A stretch of DNA of 64,000 nt from NCBI RefSeq assembly GCF_000320405.1, contig NZ_KB291716.1, positions 58,232 to 122,231 of the forward strand, read 5' to 3'. The number at the start of each line of letters is the position of its first letter. The stretch's first letter is position 1. Below the pieces are notes generated by a model. It made no database searches. It saw only the letters and a list, made by a program, of their open reading frames with translations, and had not been told where the DNA came from. Source of the DNA: Clostridium celatum DSM 1785. Its GTDB lineage: Bacteria > Bacillota > Clostridia > Clostridiales > Clostridiaceae. Shown in pieces: positions 26,688 to 36,282 of this stretch. The position numbers were made by a program, and so were the translations under genes.

Positions 26688-27746
26688 ATGAACCAAGAGT
26701 TTATAGGTGCTCTTAAAGAAATAGTAAAAGATAAAGGAATTAGTGAAGATTTATTATTCGCAACAATTGAGGATGCATTAGTTGCAGCATATAAGAAAAA
26801 TTATGCAGGCCCAACATCTTCAGCTCAAAATGTGAAAGTAACAATTGATAGAGAAACTGGAGAAATACATGTATATTCTCAAAAGATAGTTGTAGAAGAA
26901 GTATTTGATGATGTTACAGAAATTGGATTGGAAGAAGCAAGAGAAATAAAACCAACTTATGATTTAGATGACGTAGTTGATTTTGAAGTAACACCAAAGA
27001 ACTTTGGTAGAGTTGCAGCACAACTTGCAAAAGGTGTAGTAACTCAAAGAATTAGAGAAGCTGAAAGAAATATCATATATGGAGAATACAAAGAAAAAGA
27101 ATATGATATTATAACAGGTACAGTTTTAAGAGAAGATAAAGGAAATGTTTTTGTTAATATAGGTAAATTAGAAACAGCTATTGGACCAAAAGAACAAATT
27201 CCAAGAGAGAAGTATAAATTTAATGAAAAAATTAAATTATATTTAGTAGAAGTTAAAAATACACCAAAGGGAGCTCAAATTATAGTTTCTAGAACTCATC
27301 CAGGATTAGTTAAGAGATTATTTGAGCTTGAAGTACCAGAAATATACGAAGGTATAGTAGAAATTAAGAGTATTTCAAGAGAAGCTGGTTCAAGAAGTAA
27401 GATTGCAGTAGTATCTCATGATGAAAATGTAGACCCAATGGGAGCATGTGTTGGTCCAAAGGGAACTAGAGTACAAAACATAGTTAATGAACTTAAGGGA
27501 GAAAAGATTGACATAATTAAATGGAGTAAAAACCCAGAAGAGTTTATTGCAAGTTCTTTAAGCCCAGCAAAAGTACTAAGTGTTACAGTTGATGAGGATA
27601 CAAAATCAGCTAAGGTTATAGTTGATGATAATCAATTATCCCTTGCAATTGGTAAAGAAGGCCAAAATGTAAGATTAGCTGCTAAATTAACAAATTGGAA
27701 GATTGACATAAAGAGTAAGTCACAAGCTGAAGCATTAGAGGAATAA
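26688..27746 (+). CDS. nusA: Transcription termination/antitermination factor NusA
   Basis: NusA binds RNA polymerase and RNA to control pausing, termination and antitermination. It has an N-terminal polymerase-binding domain (about 1-125), an S1 domain (DIITGTVLREDKGNVFVNIG) and two KH domains (MGACVGPKGTRVQNIVNEL and LAIGKEGQNVRLAAKLTNWKIDI). It has the short 352-residue Gram-positive form without acidic repeats. ATG 26688 lies 7 bases after AAGGAGGG; the upstream in-frame ATG at 26652 overlaps rimP and is not supported. Confidence 0.96.
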   Translation: MNQEFIGALKEIVKDKGISEDLLFATIEDALVAAYKKNYAGPTSSAQNVKVTIDRETGEIHVYSQKIVVEEVFDDVTEIGLEEAREIKPTYDLDDVVDFEVTPKNFGRVAAQLAKGVVTQRIREAERNIIYGEYKEKEYDIITGTVLREDKGNVFVNIGKLETAIGPKEQIPREKYKFNEKIKLYLVEVKNTPKGAQIIVSRTHPGLVKRLFELEVPEIYEGIVEIKSISREAGSRSKIAVVSHDENVDPMGACVGPKGTRVQNIVNELKGEKIDIIKWSKNPEEFIASSLSPAKVLSVTVDEDTKSAKVIVDDNQLSLAIGKEGQNVRLAAKLTNWKIDIKSKSQAEALEE

Positions 27747-27759
27747 AGGAGGGCTTTTT

Positions 27760-28026
27760 ATGAAAGTAAAGAAGATACCTTTAAGAATGTGCACAGGTTG
27801 TATGGAGATGAAGCCTAAAAAAGAACTTATAAGAGTAGTTAGAAGTCAAGATGGTGAAGTTTCTATGGACTTAACAGGAAAAAAATCAGGCAGAGGAGCC
27901 TACATCTGTAAAGATATAGAATGCCTAGAAAAGGCATTTAAAACTAAGAGATTAAGTAGAAACCTTGATGCTGTAATAGATGAAGAAATATACAACAGAT
28001 TAAGGGAAGAGATAATTAATGAATAA
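27760..28026 (+). CDS. rnpM: YlxR/RnpM RNA-binding protein (DUF448)
   Basis: This 88-residue basic protein of the YlxR family has been described as an RNase P modulator in B. subtilis. The signature RMCTGCMEMKPKKELIRVV and the GRGAYIC motif are both present. It overlaps the next gene by 8 bases and keeps its canonical position between nusA and ylxQ. Confidence 0.92.
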   Translation: MKVKKIPLRMCTGCMEMKPKKELIRVVRSQDGEVSMDLTGKKSGRGAYICKDIECLEKAFKTKRLSRNLDAVIDEEIYNRLREEIINE

Positions 28027-28333
28027 ATTTTTTAACTTCCTAGGTCTAGCTAAAAGATCAGGGAATCTAATTGAAGGATATAGCAAGTGTGATGAACAGC
28101 GTAATAGACGTAATTTTTATCTTGTGATACTATCTAATGATGCATCAGATAGTACAAAGAAAAAATTTAAGAATCATTGCAAGGAAAAAAATATTCCTCT
28201 TATAGAAAATTTTTCGAAGGAAGAATTAGGTAGTCCAATTGGGAGAGAGGAAATAAAAGTTTTAGCGATAGTTGATAAAAATATGGCTGAAAAGTTAATA
28301 TCTTTATACCAAATGGAAGAAGTAACAAATTAA
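28019..28333 (+). CDS. ylxQ: L7Ae/L30e-family ribosomal-type protein YlxQ
   Basis: This 104-residue member of the L7Ae/L30e/S12e RNA-binding family is encoded at the usual ylxQ place. FFNFLGLAKRSGNLIEGYS and VILSNDASDSTKKKFKNHC match the family's start and first beta strand. C-terminal to that, SPIGREEIKVLAIVDKNMAEKL is typical. The middle segment (KCDEQRNRRNFY) is shorter and more charged than in many homologues. The partner RNA is not known from sequence, a K-turn being likely for the family. Confidence 0.85.
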   Translation: MNKFFNFLGLAKRSGNLIEGYSKCDEQRNRRNFYLVILSNDASDSTKKKFKNHCKEKNIPLIENFSKEELGSPIGREEIKVLAIVDKNMAEKLISLYQMEEVTN

Positions 28334-28348
28334 CCGGGGGTGATTTTA

Positions 28349-30409
28349 TTGTCAAAGATTAGAGTATATGAATTGGCAAAAGAGCTAAATGTAAGCTCAA
28401 AAGATTTAATAAATTTATTAATGGATGAATTTAGTGTAGAAGTAAAAAACCACATGAGTGTTATTGAAGATGAAGATGCTGCACTAATAAAAGAATTATT
28501 AGGTGATTCAGCAAGTGATGAGTCAAAGAAGAGCTTAGTTGATGAATATGAAGAAGAATTAGCTGAATCATTAAATAAAGGTGTAAGAAAAAAGAAAAAG
28601 ACTAAAAAAGAATTAGAGCGTGAAGAAGTAGAAAGAAATGCAGAAGCAGCTTGTGGAGTAATCGAAATAGGCGAAACTATAACTGTTAAAGAGTTATGTG
28701 AGAAGCTTGGAAAACCTACAAATGATGTTATTAAGAATTTAATATTCTTAGGCGTTATGGCTGGAGTTAATCAAGAAATAGATTTTGCTACAGCAGAAAA
28801 GCTTTGTGAAAAATATGAAGTTTTAGTTGAAAAGAAAGAAGCAGAAACTGAATTAGAAGCTTTTGAAGACGAAAATGATGTAGTTGAAGAAAACTTAGAA
28901 AAGAGACCACCGATAGTAACTATTATGGGACACGTTGACCATGGTAAGACTTCTCTTTTAGATGCTATAAGACATGCAAAGGTTACAGCAAGTGAAGCTG
29001 GTGGAATAACTCAACACATAGGTGCATACACAGTTTCATTAAATGGAGAAAAGATAACATTCTTAGATACTCCAGGACATGAAGCCTTCACTGCAATGAG
29101 AGCTAGAGGAGCTCAAGTTACTGATATAGTTATATTAGTTGTTGCTGCAGATGATGGAATAATGCCACAAACTAAAGAAGCTATAAATCACTGTAAAGCA
29201 GCTGATGTTCCAATGATAGTTGCAATCAATAAGATTGATAGACCAGGAGCAAATATTGATAGAGTTAAACAAGAATTAACTGAGCATGGTTTAGTTTCAG
29301 AAGACTGGGGTGGAGACACTATATGTGTACCAGTATCAGCTAAGACTGGAGAAAACTTAGAAAGCTTACTTGAAATGGTACTATTAACTGCTGAAATGCA
29401 AGAATTAGTAGCAGATCCAAATAGAAAAGCTAAAGGTACTGTAATTGAAGCTAAATTAGACAAAGGTAGAGGTGCAGTTGCATCATTACTTATTCAAAAT
29501 GGTACTTTAAACGTTGGAGATTCAATATTAGTTGGTTCTACTTATGGTAGAATAAGAGCTATGTTTGATGATAGAGGAAAGAAAATTAAATCTGCTGGAC
29601 CATCTATTCCAGTTGAAATATTAGGTCTTTCAGAAGTTCCAGCGGCTGGAGATAGATTTGTAGTTTGTAAAGATGAAAAAACTGCAAGAAATATGGCTGA
29701 ACTTAGAAAGCAAAAAATTAAAGCTGATAGTCATCAAGCATCACATAGAGTATCACTTGAAGATTTATATAGCCAAATTCAAGAAGGTAAAGTTAAGGAA
29801 CTTGCAATAGTTGTTAAAGCTGATGTTCAAGGTTCAGTTGAGGCAATTAGACAATCATTAGAAAAATTATCAACTGATGATGTTAAAGTAAGAGTTATTC
29901 ACGGTGCAGTTGGTGCTATAACTGAAACTGATGTTACATTAGCAGCAGCTTCAAATGCACTTATAATTGGATTTAACGTAAGACCAGATAGTAATGCAAC
30001 TATAGCTGCAGAAAAAGAAAACATCAACTTAAAGACATATAGAATAATATATGATGCTATAGAAGATGTTAAATCAGCTATGATTGGTATGCTTGACCCT
30101 GAATATAAAGAAGTTGTAAATGGTAAAGCTGAAGTAAGAATGACTTACAAGATTTCAAATGTTGGTACAATAGCTGGATGTTATGTACTTGATGGTAAAA
30201 TTGTAAGAAGTTCTGAAGTAAGAGTTATAAGAGACGGTATTGTAATATTTGAATCAACATTAGCTTCATTAAAGAGATTTAAAGATGATGTCAAAGAAGT
30301 TGCTAAAGGATATGAATGTGGATTAAGTGTTGAAAAATTCAATGACCTTAAAGAAGGCGATATTATAGAATCATTTACAATGGAAGCTATAAAGAGAAAA
30401 GAGCTTTAA
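28349..30409 (+). CDS. infB: Translation initiation factor IF-2
   Basis: This GTPase delivers initiator tRNA to the ribosome. Two IF2-N modules ([23 protein letters not shown], and [23 protein letters not shown]) flank a short charged linker. The G domain has [24 protein letters not shown] and NKIDRPGA, and domains II, III and C2 follow to [16 protein letters not shown] prefer TTG 28349 over GTG 28340 because GGGGGTG (28336-28342) is then 6 bases upstream, and the protein starts [13 protein letters not shown] as in relatives. The product has 686 residues; the N-terminal linker is short, as usual for clostridia. Confidence 0.95.
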   Translation: MSKIRVYELAKELNVSSKDLINLLMDEFSVEVKNHMSVIEDEDAALIKELLGDSASDESKKSLVDEYEEELAESLNKGVRKKKKTKKELEREEVERNAEAACGVIEIGETITVKELCEKLGKPTNDVIKNLIFLGVMAGVNQEIDFATAEKLCEKYEVLVEKKEAETELEAFEDENDVVEENLEKRPPIVTIMGHVDHGKTSLLDAIRHAKVTASEAGGITQHIGAYTVSLNGEKITFLDTPGHEAFTAMRARGAQVTDIVILVVAADDGIMPQTKEAINHCKAADVPMIVAINKIDRPGANIDRVKQELTEHGLVSEDWGGDTICVPVSAKTGENLESLLEMVLLTAEMQELVADPNRKAKGTVIEAKLDKGRGAVASLLIQNGTLNVGDSILVGSTYGRIRAMFDDRGKKIKSAGPSIPVEILGLSEVPAAGDRFVVCKDEKTARNMAELRKQKIKADSHQASHRVSLEDLYSQIQEGKVKELAIVVKADVQGSVEAIRQSLEKLSTDDVKVRVIHGAVGAITETDVTLAAASNALIIGFNVRPDSNATIAAEKENINLKTYRIIYDAIEDVKSAMIGMLDPEYKEVVNGKAEVRMTYKISNVGTIAGCYVLDGKIVRSSEVRVIRDGIVIFESTLASLKRFKDDVKEVAKGYECGLSVEKFNDLKEGDIIESFTMEAIKRKEL

Positions 30410-30421
30410 GAGGTGTTTTAA

Positions 30422-30772
30422 ATGGCTAACTATAGAGGCGGAAGAATAAACGAAGAAGTCAAAAGAGAAATTAGTAATATAATTAGAAATGAAATTAAAG
30501 ATCCAAGACTTACAGCAATGGTATCAGTTACAGATGTAAAAGTAACAAAAGATTTAAGATATGCCAAAGTATTTGTAAGTATATTTGGGAAAGATGATGA
30601 AGAAAAGAACAATACATTTATTGCTCTAAAAAATGCTAGTGGATATATAAGAAGAGAAATAGGTCAAAGAATTAATTTAAGATATAATCCTCAAATAATT
30701 TTTGAAATTGATGATTCTATTAATTATGGAATGCATATTGAAGAGTTAATTCATAAAGTTAAGGGAAAGTAA
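30422..30772 (+). CDS. rbfA: Ribosome-binding factor A
   Basis: This 116-residue KH-like protein is required for 16S rRNA 5'-end maturation and cold growth. The family signature is visible: YRGGRINEEVKREISNIIRNEIKDPRL, VSVTDVKVTKDLRYAKVFVSI and LRYNPQIIFEIDDSINYGMHIEELI. It is 12 bases after infB with AAGAGGTG before the ATG. The next gene begins one base after its stop. Confidence 0.95.
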   Translation: MANYRGGRINEEVKREISNIIRNEIKDPRLTAMVSVTDVKVTKDLRYAKVFVSIFGKDDEEKNNTFIALKNASGYIRREIGQRINLRYNPQIIFEIDDSINYGMHIEELIHKVKGK

Positions 30773-30773
30773 A

Positions 30774-31745
30774 ATGACATTAAGTCAAATTGCAAACTTA
30801 ATATTAGAAGGCAAAAAAATAGGCATTACCTACCATGTATCACCTGATGGTGATGCAGTAGGTAGTGTCCTTGCACTTCTTAATGCTTTAAGAAGTTTAA
30901 ATAAAGAGTGTTATGTAATATCTAAAGATTCTGTTTCTGATAATTTAAAATACTTAAAAGGTTCAGATGAAATAATAGGTGATATTACTGAAGCTAAGGA
31001 TGAAACTGATATTATAGTAGTTCTAGATTGTGGAAATCTAGATAGAGTAAGTGCAAATTTAGAAGAATTCACTGGCAAAATAATAAATATAGATCATCAT
31101 CTTTCAAATGATAAATATGGTGATATTAATTATATAGATTCAAAGGCTGCTGCAACAGCAGAAATAATATTTGAATTAGTAAATATCATGGGAATTGATT
31201 TTAGTATTGAAAATGATATTACAAAGGACATTGGTACTTGTATATATACTTCAATAGTAACAGATACAGGTGGATTTAGACACTCAAATGTTACAGATAG
31301 AACTCATAATATTTGTTCTACATTAAAGAAAATAAATGTAAATAATACATTTATTTATCAAAGCTTATTTGATAATAAGGAGTTTAATAGAATAAAGATT
31401 ATTGGGAAAGCTCTAAGTAAAATGGAACTTATTTTAGGTGGAAAAGTTGCTTTAATTGAATTAAATAAAACTTTTGCAGATGAGTTTGGAGGAGAAATAG
31501 GAGATACATCAGATATTATTTCTTATGGACTTCAAATAAAAGGAGTAGAGGTTACTCTTTTATTAAAAGAAGTAGAAGATGGTGTTAAAGCAAGTCTTAG
31601 AGCTAAAAGTTATGTTGATGTAAGAAAGATTGCAGAAGTTTTTGGTGGTGGTGGCCATGTTAGAGCTTCTGGACTAAAGATAAAGAATGTATCAATGGAA
31701 GAAGCTAAATATGAAATCTTAAATGAAATACAGAAAGAGTTGTAA
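30774..31745 (+). CDS. nrnA: DHH-family bifunctional oligoribonuclease/PAP phosphatase (NrnA)
   Basis: This 323-residue DHH/DHHA1 phosphoesterase removes nanoRNAs and dephosphorylates pAp. The motifs are HVSPDGDAVGSVLALLNAL, VLDCGNLDRV, NIDHHLSNDKYGD, TDTGGFRHSN and the DHHA1 loop GGGGHVRASG. All metal ligands appear intact, unlike the slightly altered first motif of the paralogue at 18301. Its place between rbfA and truB is the usual one in Firmicutes. The name is given by family and synteny. Confidence 0.88.
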   Translation: MTLSQIANLILEGKKIGITYHVSPDGDAVGSVLALLNALRSLNKECYVISKDSVSDNLKYLKGSDEIIGDITEAKDETDIIVVLDCGNLDRVSANLEEFTGKIINIDHHLSNDKYGDINYIDSKAAATAEIIFELVNIMGIDFSIENDITKDIGTCIYTSIVTDTGGFRHSNVTDRTHNICSTLKKINVNNTFIYQSLFDNKEFNRIKIIGKALSKMELILGGKVALIELNKTFADEFGGEIGDTSDIISYGLQIKGVEVTLLLKEVEDGVKASLRAKSYVDVRKIAEVFGGGGHVRASGLKIKNVSMEEAKYEILNEIQKEL

Positions 31746-31748
31746 GAT

Positions 31749-32627
31749 ATGAATGGTGTTTTAAATATCTTTAAACCAACAGGAATGACATCTTTTGATG
31801 TTGTTAGAATAGTAAAAAAAGTATGTAATACTGGTAAAGTAGGTCATACAGGAACATTAGACCCAGAGGCGAGTGGTGTACTACCAGTTTGTGTTGGAAG
31901 AGCAACTAAAATTATAGATTACATAATGGATTCTAAAAAGGTATATGAAGTAGTTTTTAAACTGGGAATTAGGACAACTACTTATGACTTAGAGGGGGAA
32001 GTGTTAGAAGAAAGAAATACTGAATCTTTAAAAGATGAAGATATACTAAAAGTTGTAAATAGTTTTAAAGGTCAGTATTCACAAATACCGCCTATGTACT
32101 CTGCATTGAAGCAAAATGGTGTTAGATTATATGAACTGGCAAGAAAGGGTATTGAAGTTGAAAGGGAAGGAAGATTAATTACTATTTATAATATAGAAGA
32201 TATAAAAGTAAATAATCCGTATGTTTCAATGAAAGTAACTTGTTCTAAAGGTACATATATAAGAAGCCTTTGTTATGATATAGGTGAAAAGCTTGGAGTC
32301 TTTGCAACGATGACTGAATTAAATAGATCTGCAACATCAGTATTTAATCAAGAACAGGCAATTAATATAAATGATTTAAATAGTGACAATGTAAATGAGT
32401 ATTTAATATCTATAGAAGATGCATTAAATAGTTATGACACAATTACCGTAGGTATGAGGTATAAGAAATTATTAGTTAATGGTGTTAGAGTTGCAGATAC
32501 AAGATTTACAAAAGATAAGGTAATTTGTGAAAAATTATATAGAGTATACGATGAAGAGGGTAATTTCATAGGTCTAGGTGAAAAAAATAATAATGGATTT
32601 AAGATAGAAAAGTTACTTATGACATAG
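31749..32627 (+). CDS. truB: tRNA pseudouridine(55) synthase
   Basis: TruB makes pseudouridine 55 in the T-loop of tRNAs. The catalytic aspartate is Asp38 in VGHTGTLDPEASGVLPVCVG. Further signatures are YEVVFKLGIRTTTYDLEGEV, IPPMYSALKQNGVRLYELARKG and KGTYIRSLCYDIG. The product has 292 residues, including a small C-terminal PUA-like region. The ribosome site is weak (GTAAGA), so coupling to nrnA, three bases upstream, is likely. Confidence 0.95.
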   Translation: MNGVLNIFKPTGMTSFDVVRIVKKVCNTGKVGHTGTLDPEASGVLPVCVGRATKIIDYIMDSKKVYEVVFKLGIRTTTYDLEGEVLEERNTESLKDEDILKVVNSFKGQYSQIPPMYSALKQNGVRLYELARKGIEVEREGRLITIYNIEDIKVNNPYVSMKVTCSKGTYIRSLCYDIGEKLGVFATMTELNRSATSVFNQEQAININDLNSDNVNEYLISIEDALNSYDTITVGMRYKKLLVNGVRVADTRFTKDKVICEKLYRVYDEEGNFIGLGEKNNNGFKIEKLLMT

Positions 32628-32637
32628 GAGAAAAACC

Positions 32638-33577
32638 ATGTTAATTTATGATGATGTTATTTTAAAAGATAAAAAAACAAATAACTATGTTGCTCTAGGT
32701 AGTTTTGATGGATTACATTTAGGACATTTATCTTTAATAGAAAAAGTTAAAGAGTTAGCTAATAAAAACCATGGAAATTCTATGGTTTTTACATTTAAAA
32801 ATCACCCAAGAGATTTGATAAGACTTAACGAAAAAGTTGAATTGTTAATGACAAATAATGAAAAAATAAATATTTTACAAAAAGCCAATATAGATATATT
32901 AGCTTTTAGAACATTTAATGAAAATATAATGAAAATGCAACCAGAAGATTTTATAAAATGGATTTGCAAAGATTATAATGTAAAAGGTATTGTTGTAGGA
33001 TTTAACTTTAAGTTTGGATATAAAAATTTAGGTGATATTGAAGTTTTAAAGAAAATATAAGCAAGAATATAACTATGAATTAGTTGTTATGGAACCATAT
33101 AAAATGGATGGTGATATTATAAGTTCAACAAGAATTAGAAGAGAACTTGTAGCGGGGAATATAGATAAGGTAAATAAAATGCTATCTAGACCATATTCAT
33201 TATCTGGGAAGGTGATCCATGGCAAAAAATTAGGTAGGACAATAGGTTTTCCAACTATAAATATGGAAATCAATCCTAGTAAAATTATACCTGCTAAAGG
33301 TGTTTATTATACTAATATCATAATAAATGGAGAAATTTTCAAAGGAATTACATCTGTGGGGAATAATCCTACAGTAAATGGGGAAAACTTAACTATAGAA
33401 ACTTATGTATTAAATTTCAATAATGAAATATATGGTGAAGAAGTAACACTTTATTTTATTTCCAAAATACGAAATGAAATAAAATTTAATAGTATTAATG
33501 AACTAAAAGAACAGCTTGAAAAAGATAAAAATTATGCTATTAATAGCAAGGTGGTATTAAATCATAATTTTATCTAA
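32638..33577 (+). pseudogene. ribF: Riboflavin kinase/FAD synthetase, broken by a +1 frameshift
   Basis: The first frame gives the FAD-synthetase half (VALGSFDGLHLGHLSLIEKV, GFNFKFGYKNLGDIEVLKK) and stops at TAA 33058-33060. The other frame resumes with YKQEYNYELVVMEPYKMDGDIISSTRIRRELVAGNI. It continues into the riboflavin kinase domain (GRTIGFPTINMEI, YYTNIIINGEIFKGITSVGNNPTV, IETYVLNFNNEIYGEEVTLYF). One extra A in the AAAA run at 33052-33055 explains the shift; without it a normal 312-residue RibF results. As FMN and FAD synthesis is indispensable and the fab enzymes need FMN, a sequencing error or a second copy should be considered first. Confidence 0.9.
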
Positions 33578-33620
33578 TGCGATAAAGATTATCAAAAAAA
33601 TATAATTATATAAATTATAT

Positions 33621-33648
33621 TTACAAGTTAGACTTAGTTTGCTATAAT
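33621..33648 (+). promoter_or_regulatory. Predicted rpsO promoter
   Basis: TTACAA (33621-33626), a 16-base spacer and TATAAT (33643-33648). The start would lie about 75 bases before rpsO. Confidence 0.55.
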
Positions 33649-33661
33649 ACATCATGAAGAA

Positions 33662-33707
33662 CCTACTTCTAAGATCTGAGATTGATAGCTCTTTTCATGG
33701 AAATAGG
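33662..33707 (+). promoter_or_regulatory. Structured rpsO leader, possible S15 autoregulatory site
   Basis: In the leader CCTA-c-TTC (33662-33669) can pair with GAA-a-TAGG (33700-33707), enclosing a small GAG/CTC hairpin. S15 represses its own mRNA through leader structures in several bacteria. That this structure is such a site is inference. Confidence 0.4.
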
Positions 33708-33731
33708 GGATAATTTTACGGAGGTGTCATT

Positions 33732-33995
33732 ATGGACGCAATAAGAAAGCAAGAATTAATCAAACAATACGGAAGACATGAAGGGGACACTGGTTCACCA
33801 GAAGTTCAAATCGCTCTTTTAACTGAAAGAATCAACTCATTAACTGGACATTTAAGAGTTCACAAGAAAGACCACCACTCAAGAAGAGGTCTTTTAATGA
33901 TGGTTGGACAAAGAAGAGGTCTTTTAAACTACTTAGCTGCACAAGATATCGAAAGATATAGAGCTATAATAGCACAATTAGGCTTAAGAAGATAG
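33732..33995 (+). CDS. rpsO: 30S ribosomal protein S15
   Basis: This 87-residue primary 16S rRNA-binding protein organises the central domain of the small subunit. It matches the family throughout: [63 protein letters not shown] precedes the ATG. It has its own promoter and structured leader and is followed by a partial terminator before pnp, an order shared with many bacteria. Confidence 0.98.
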   Translation: MDAIRKQELIKQYGRHEGDTGSPEVQIALLTERINSLTGHLRVHKKDHHSRRGLLMMVGQRRGLLNYLAAQDIERYRAIIAQLGLRR

Positions 33996-34000
33996 TCTTT

Positions 34001-34031
34001 ATAGAGCGGGTTTTATCCGCTCTATTGTTTT
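34001..34031 (+). terminator. Terminator/attenuator between rpsO and pnp
   Basis: ATAGAGCGG (34001-34009) pairs with CCGCTCTAT (34017-34025), then TGTTTT follows. pnp starts 46 bases later without an obvious promoter, so partial read-through is likely. Confidence 0.8.
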
Positions 34032-34076
34032 AAAGATGAAAAATTATAAACAGACAACCTGAAGGGAGGTTAAATA

Positions 34077-36176
34077 ATGACTAATATACTAGAAAAAAGC
34101 ATAGCTGGTAGAGAAATGAAAGTTGAATTTGGTAGAGTAGGAATGTTATCAAATGCAGCTATTTTTATGAGCTATGGAGATACAGTAATATTAACAAATG
34201 TTAACGCTTCAGAAAAACCAAGAGATGGAATAGATTTTTTCCCATTAAGTGTTGAATATGAAGAAAGATTATACGCAGTAGGTAAAATCCCAGGTGGATT
34301 TATAAAAAGAGAAGGTAGACCTTCAGAAAATGCAATTCTTTTTGGAAGAGCTGTAGATAGACCATTAAGACCATTATTCCCAAAAGGATATAGAAATGAT
34401 GTTCAAGTGGTTTGTACAGTAGTGTCAGTAGAACAAGATAACTTACCAGAAATTCTAGCAATTAATGCTGCATCAATGGCATTATGTCTATCAAGTATTC
34501 CTTTTACAACTCCAGTTGCAGCAGTGCAAGTAGGACTAATCGATGGAAACTTTGTTTTAAATCCAACATCTAAAGAAAGAGAAGAAAGTATACTTCAATT
34601 AACTGTTTGTGCTACAAAAGACAGAGTTATGATGATTGAAGCAGGTGGAGATGAAATACCTGAAGATACAATGATTAAGGCAATTGAATATGGTTTCGAA
34701 AAGTGTCAAGATATAGTTGCATTCCAAGAAGAAGCTATGGCTAAGTTTGGTAAAGAAAAGGATGTACCAGTTCTTTATAAACCAAATGAAGATTTAGCAA
34801 GTGACATAGAAGCGTTTGCAGGCGAAATGATTAAAGAAGCTATGTGGATAACTGATAAAGATGAAAGAAATGCAGCTATGGATGCAGTAAATGATAAAAT
34901 AGCAGAAGAGTTCACTGAAAAATATCCAGATAACTTATCAGATATGAAAGAAATCGTATATAACATGCAAAAAGAAGTAGTAAGAGATATGCTTTTAAAT
35001 CATAAGAGAAGACCTGATGGAAGATCTTTTGATGAAATAAGAAAAATATCTTGTGAAGTTGATTTACTTCCAAGAACTCATGGAACAGGTTTATTTACTA
35101 GAGGATTAACCCAAGTAATGACAGTTGCTACTTTAGGAGCAGTTGGAGATATACAAATAATAGATGGTATAGGTGAAACTGAATCAAAGAGATATATGCA
35201 TCACTATAACTTCCCAGCTTATTCAGTAGGTGAAGTAAAGCCATTAAGAGGACCAGGAAGAAGAGAAATAGGTCATGGAGCTTTAGCGGAAAGAGCTTTA
35301 GAACCATTAATTCCTTCAGAGGAAGAATTCCCATATACAATTAGATTAGTTTCAGAAGTATTAAGTTCAAATGGTTCAACTTCTCAAGCATCTGTTTGTG
35401 GTTCAACTTTAGCATTACTTGATGCAGGTGTTCCTATTAAGAGACCAGCTGCAGGTATAGCAATGGGACTTATAACTTCAGAAGATTTAACTGATGAAGA
35501 AGTATTAACAGATATTCAAGGAATAGAAGACTTCTTTGGAGATATGGACTTTAAGGTTGCAGGTACAACAGAAGGTATAACTTCAATTCAAGTTGATACT
35601 AAGATTAAAGGATTAAGCTTTAATGTAATTGAGACAGCTATTAAAAATGCAAGAAAAGCAAGATTACACATCTTAGATAAGATTAATGAATGTATTGAAG
35701 CACCAAGAAAAGAAGTTTCTAAGTTTGCACCTAAGACTTCAACAATCTCAATTGATCCAGAAAAAATTAGAGATGTAATTGGAGCTGGTGGTAAAGTTAT
35801 TAATAAGATAATAGCAGATACAGGAGTTAAGATTGATATAAAGGAAGATGGTACAGTGTTTGTTTCATCACCAGATCATGATGGCGTAAATGAAGCTATT
35901 AGAATTATTGAAGGTTTAACTAAAGAAGTTGAAGTTGGAGAAGTTTACTTAGGTAAAGTAACTAAAATTGCTGCATTTGGAGCATTTATAGAAATATTAC
36001 CTAATAAAGAAGGACTTTGTCACATTTCTAAGTTAGATAAGAAGAGAATAGAAAAGGTTGAGGATGTTGTTTCTGTAGGAGATGAAATTTTAGTTAAAGT
36101 AACTGAAATAGATTCACAAGGAAGAATTAATCTTTCAAGAAAAGATGCTCTACCACAAGAAGAAGTAACTGAATAA
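34077..36176 (+). CDS. pnp: Polynucleotide phosphorylase
   Basis: This 3'-5' phosphorolytic exoribonuclease acts in mRNA decay. Two RNase PH cores (about 1-215 and 300-535) flank an all-helical linker. [17 protein letters not shown] and the active-site region [24 protein letters not shown] are in the second core. A KH domain ([20 protein letters not shown]) and an S1 domain ([31 protein letters not shown]) close the 699-residue protein. GGGAGG precedes the ATG. A strong terminator follows. Confidence 0.97.
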   Translation: MTNILEKSIAGREMKVEFGRVGMLSNAAIFMSYGDTVILTNVNASEKPRDGIDFFPLSVEYEERLYAVGKIPGGFIKREGRPSENAILFGRAVDRPLRPLFPKGYRNDVQVVCTVVSVEQDNLPEILAINAASMALCLSSIPFTTPVAAVQVGLIDGNFVLNPTSKEREESILQLTVCATKDRVMMIEAGGDEIPEDTMIKAIEYGFEKCQDIVAFQEEAMAKFGKEKDVPVLYKPNEDLASDIEAFAGEMIKEAMWITDKDERNAAMDAVNDKIAEEFTEKYPDNLSDMKEIVYNMQKEVVRDMLLNHKRRPDGRSFDEIRKISCEVDLLPRTHGTGLFTRGLTQVMTVATLGAVGDIQIIDGIGETESKRYMHHYNFPAYSVGEVKPLRGPGRREIGHGALAERALEPLIPSEEEFPYTIRLVSEVLSSNGSTSQASVCGSTLALLDAGVPIKRPAAGIAMGLITSEDLTDEEVLTDIQGIEDFFGDMDFKVAGTTEGITSIQVDTKIKGLSFNVIETAIKNARKARLHILDKINECIEAPRKEVSKFAPKTSTISIDPEKIRDVIGAGGKVINKIIADTGVKIDIKEDGTVFVSSPDHDGVNEAIRIIEGLTKEVEVGEVYLGKVTKIAAFGAFIEILPNKEGLCHISKLDKKRIEKVEDVVSVGDEILVKVTEIDSQGRINLSRKDALPQEEVTE

Positions 36177-36185
36177 TAAATAGGC

Positions 36186-36214
36186 AAAAGAGAATATTGT
36201 ATTCTCTTTTTTTT
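36186..36214 (+). terminator. Terminator of pnp
   Basis: A perfect 11-bp stem (36186-36196 with 36200-36210), a 3-base loop and an extended run of T. Confidence 0.9.
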
Positions 36215-36282
36215 ACTATATAGAATAATTATAAGAAGATTAAAATAAACTAAAAGCAAACTAAGAAAAAATGGAGGTAGTT

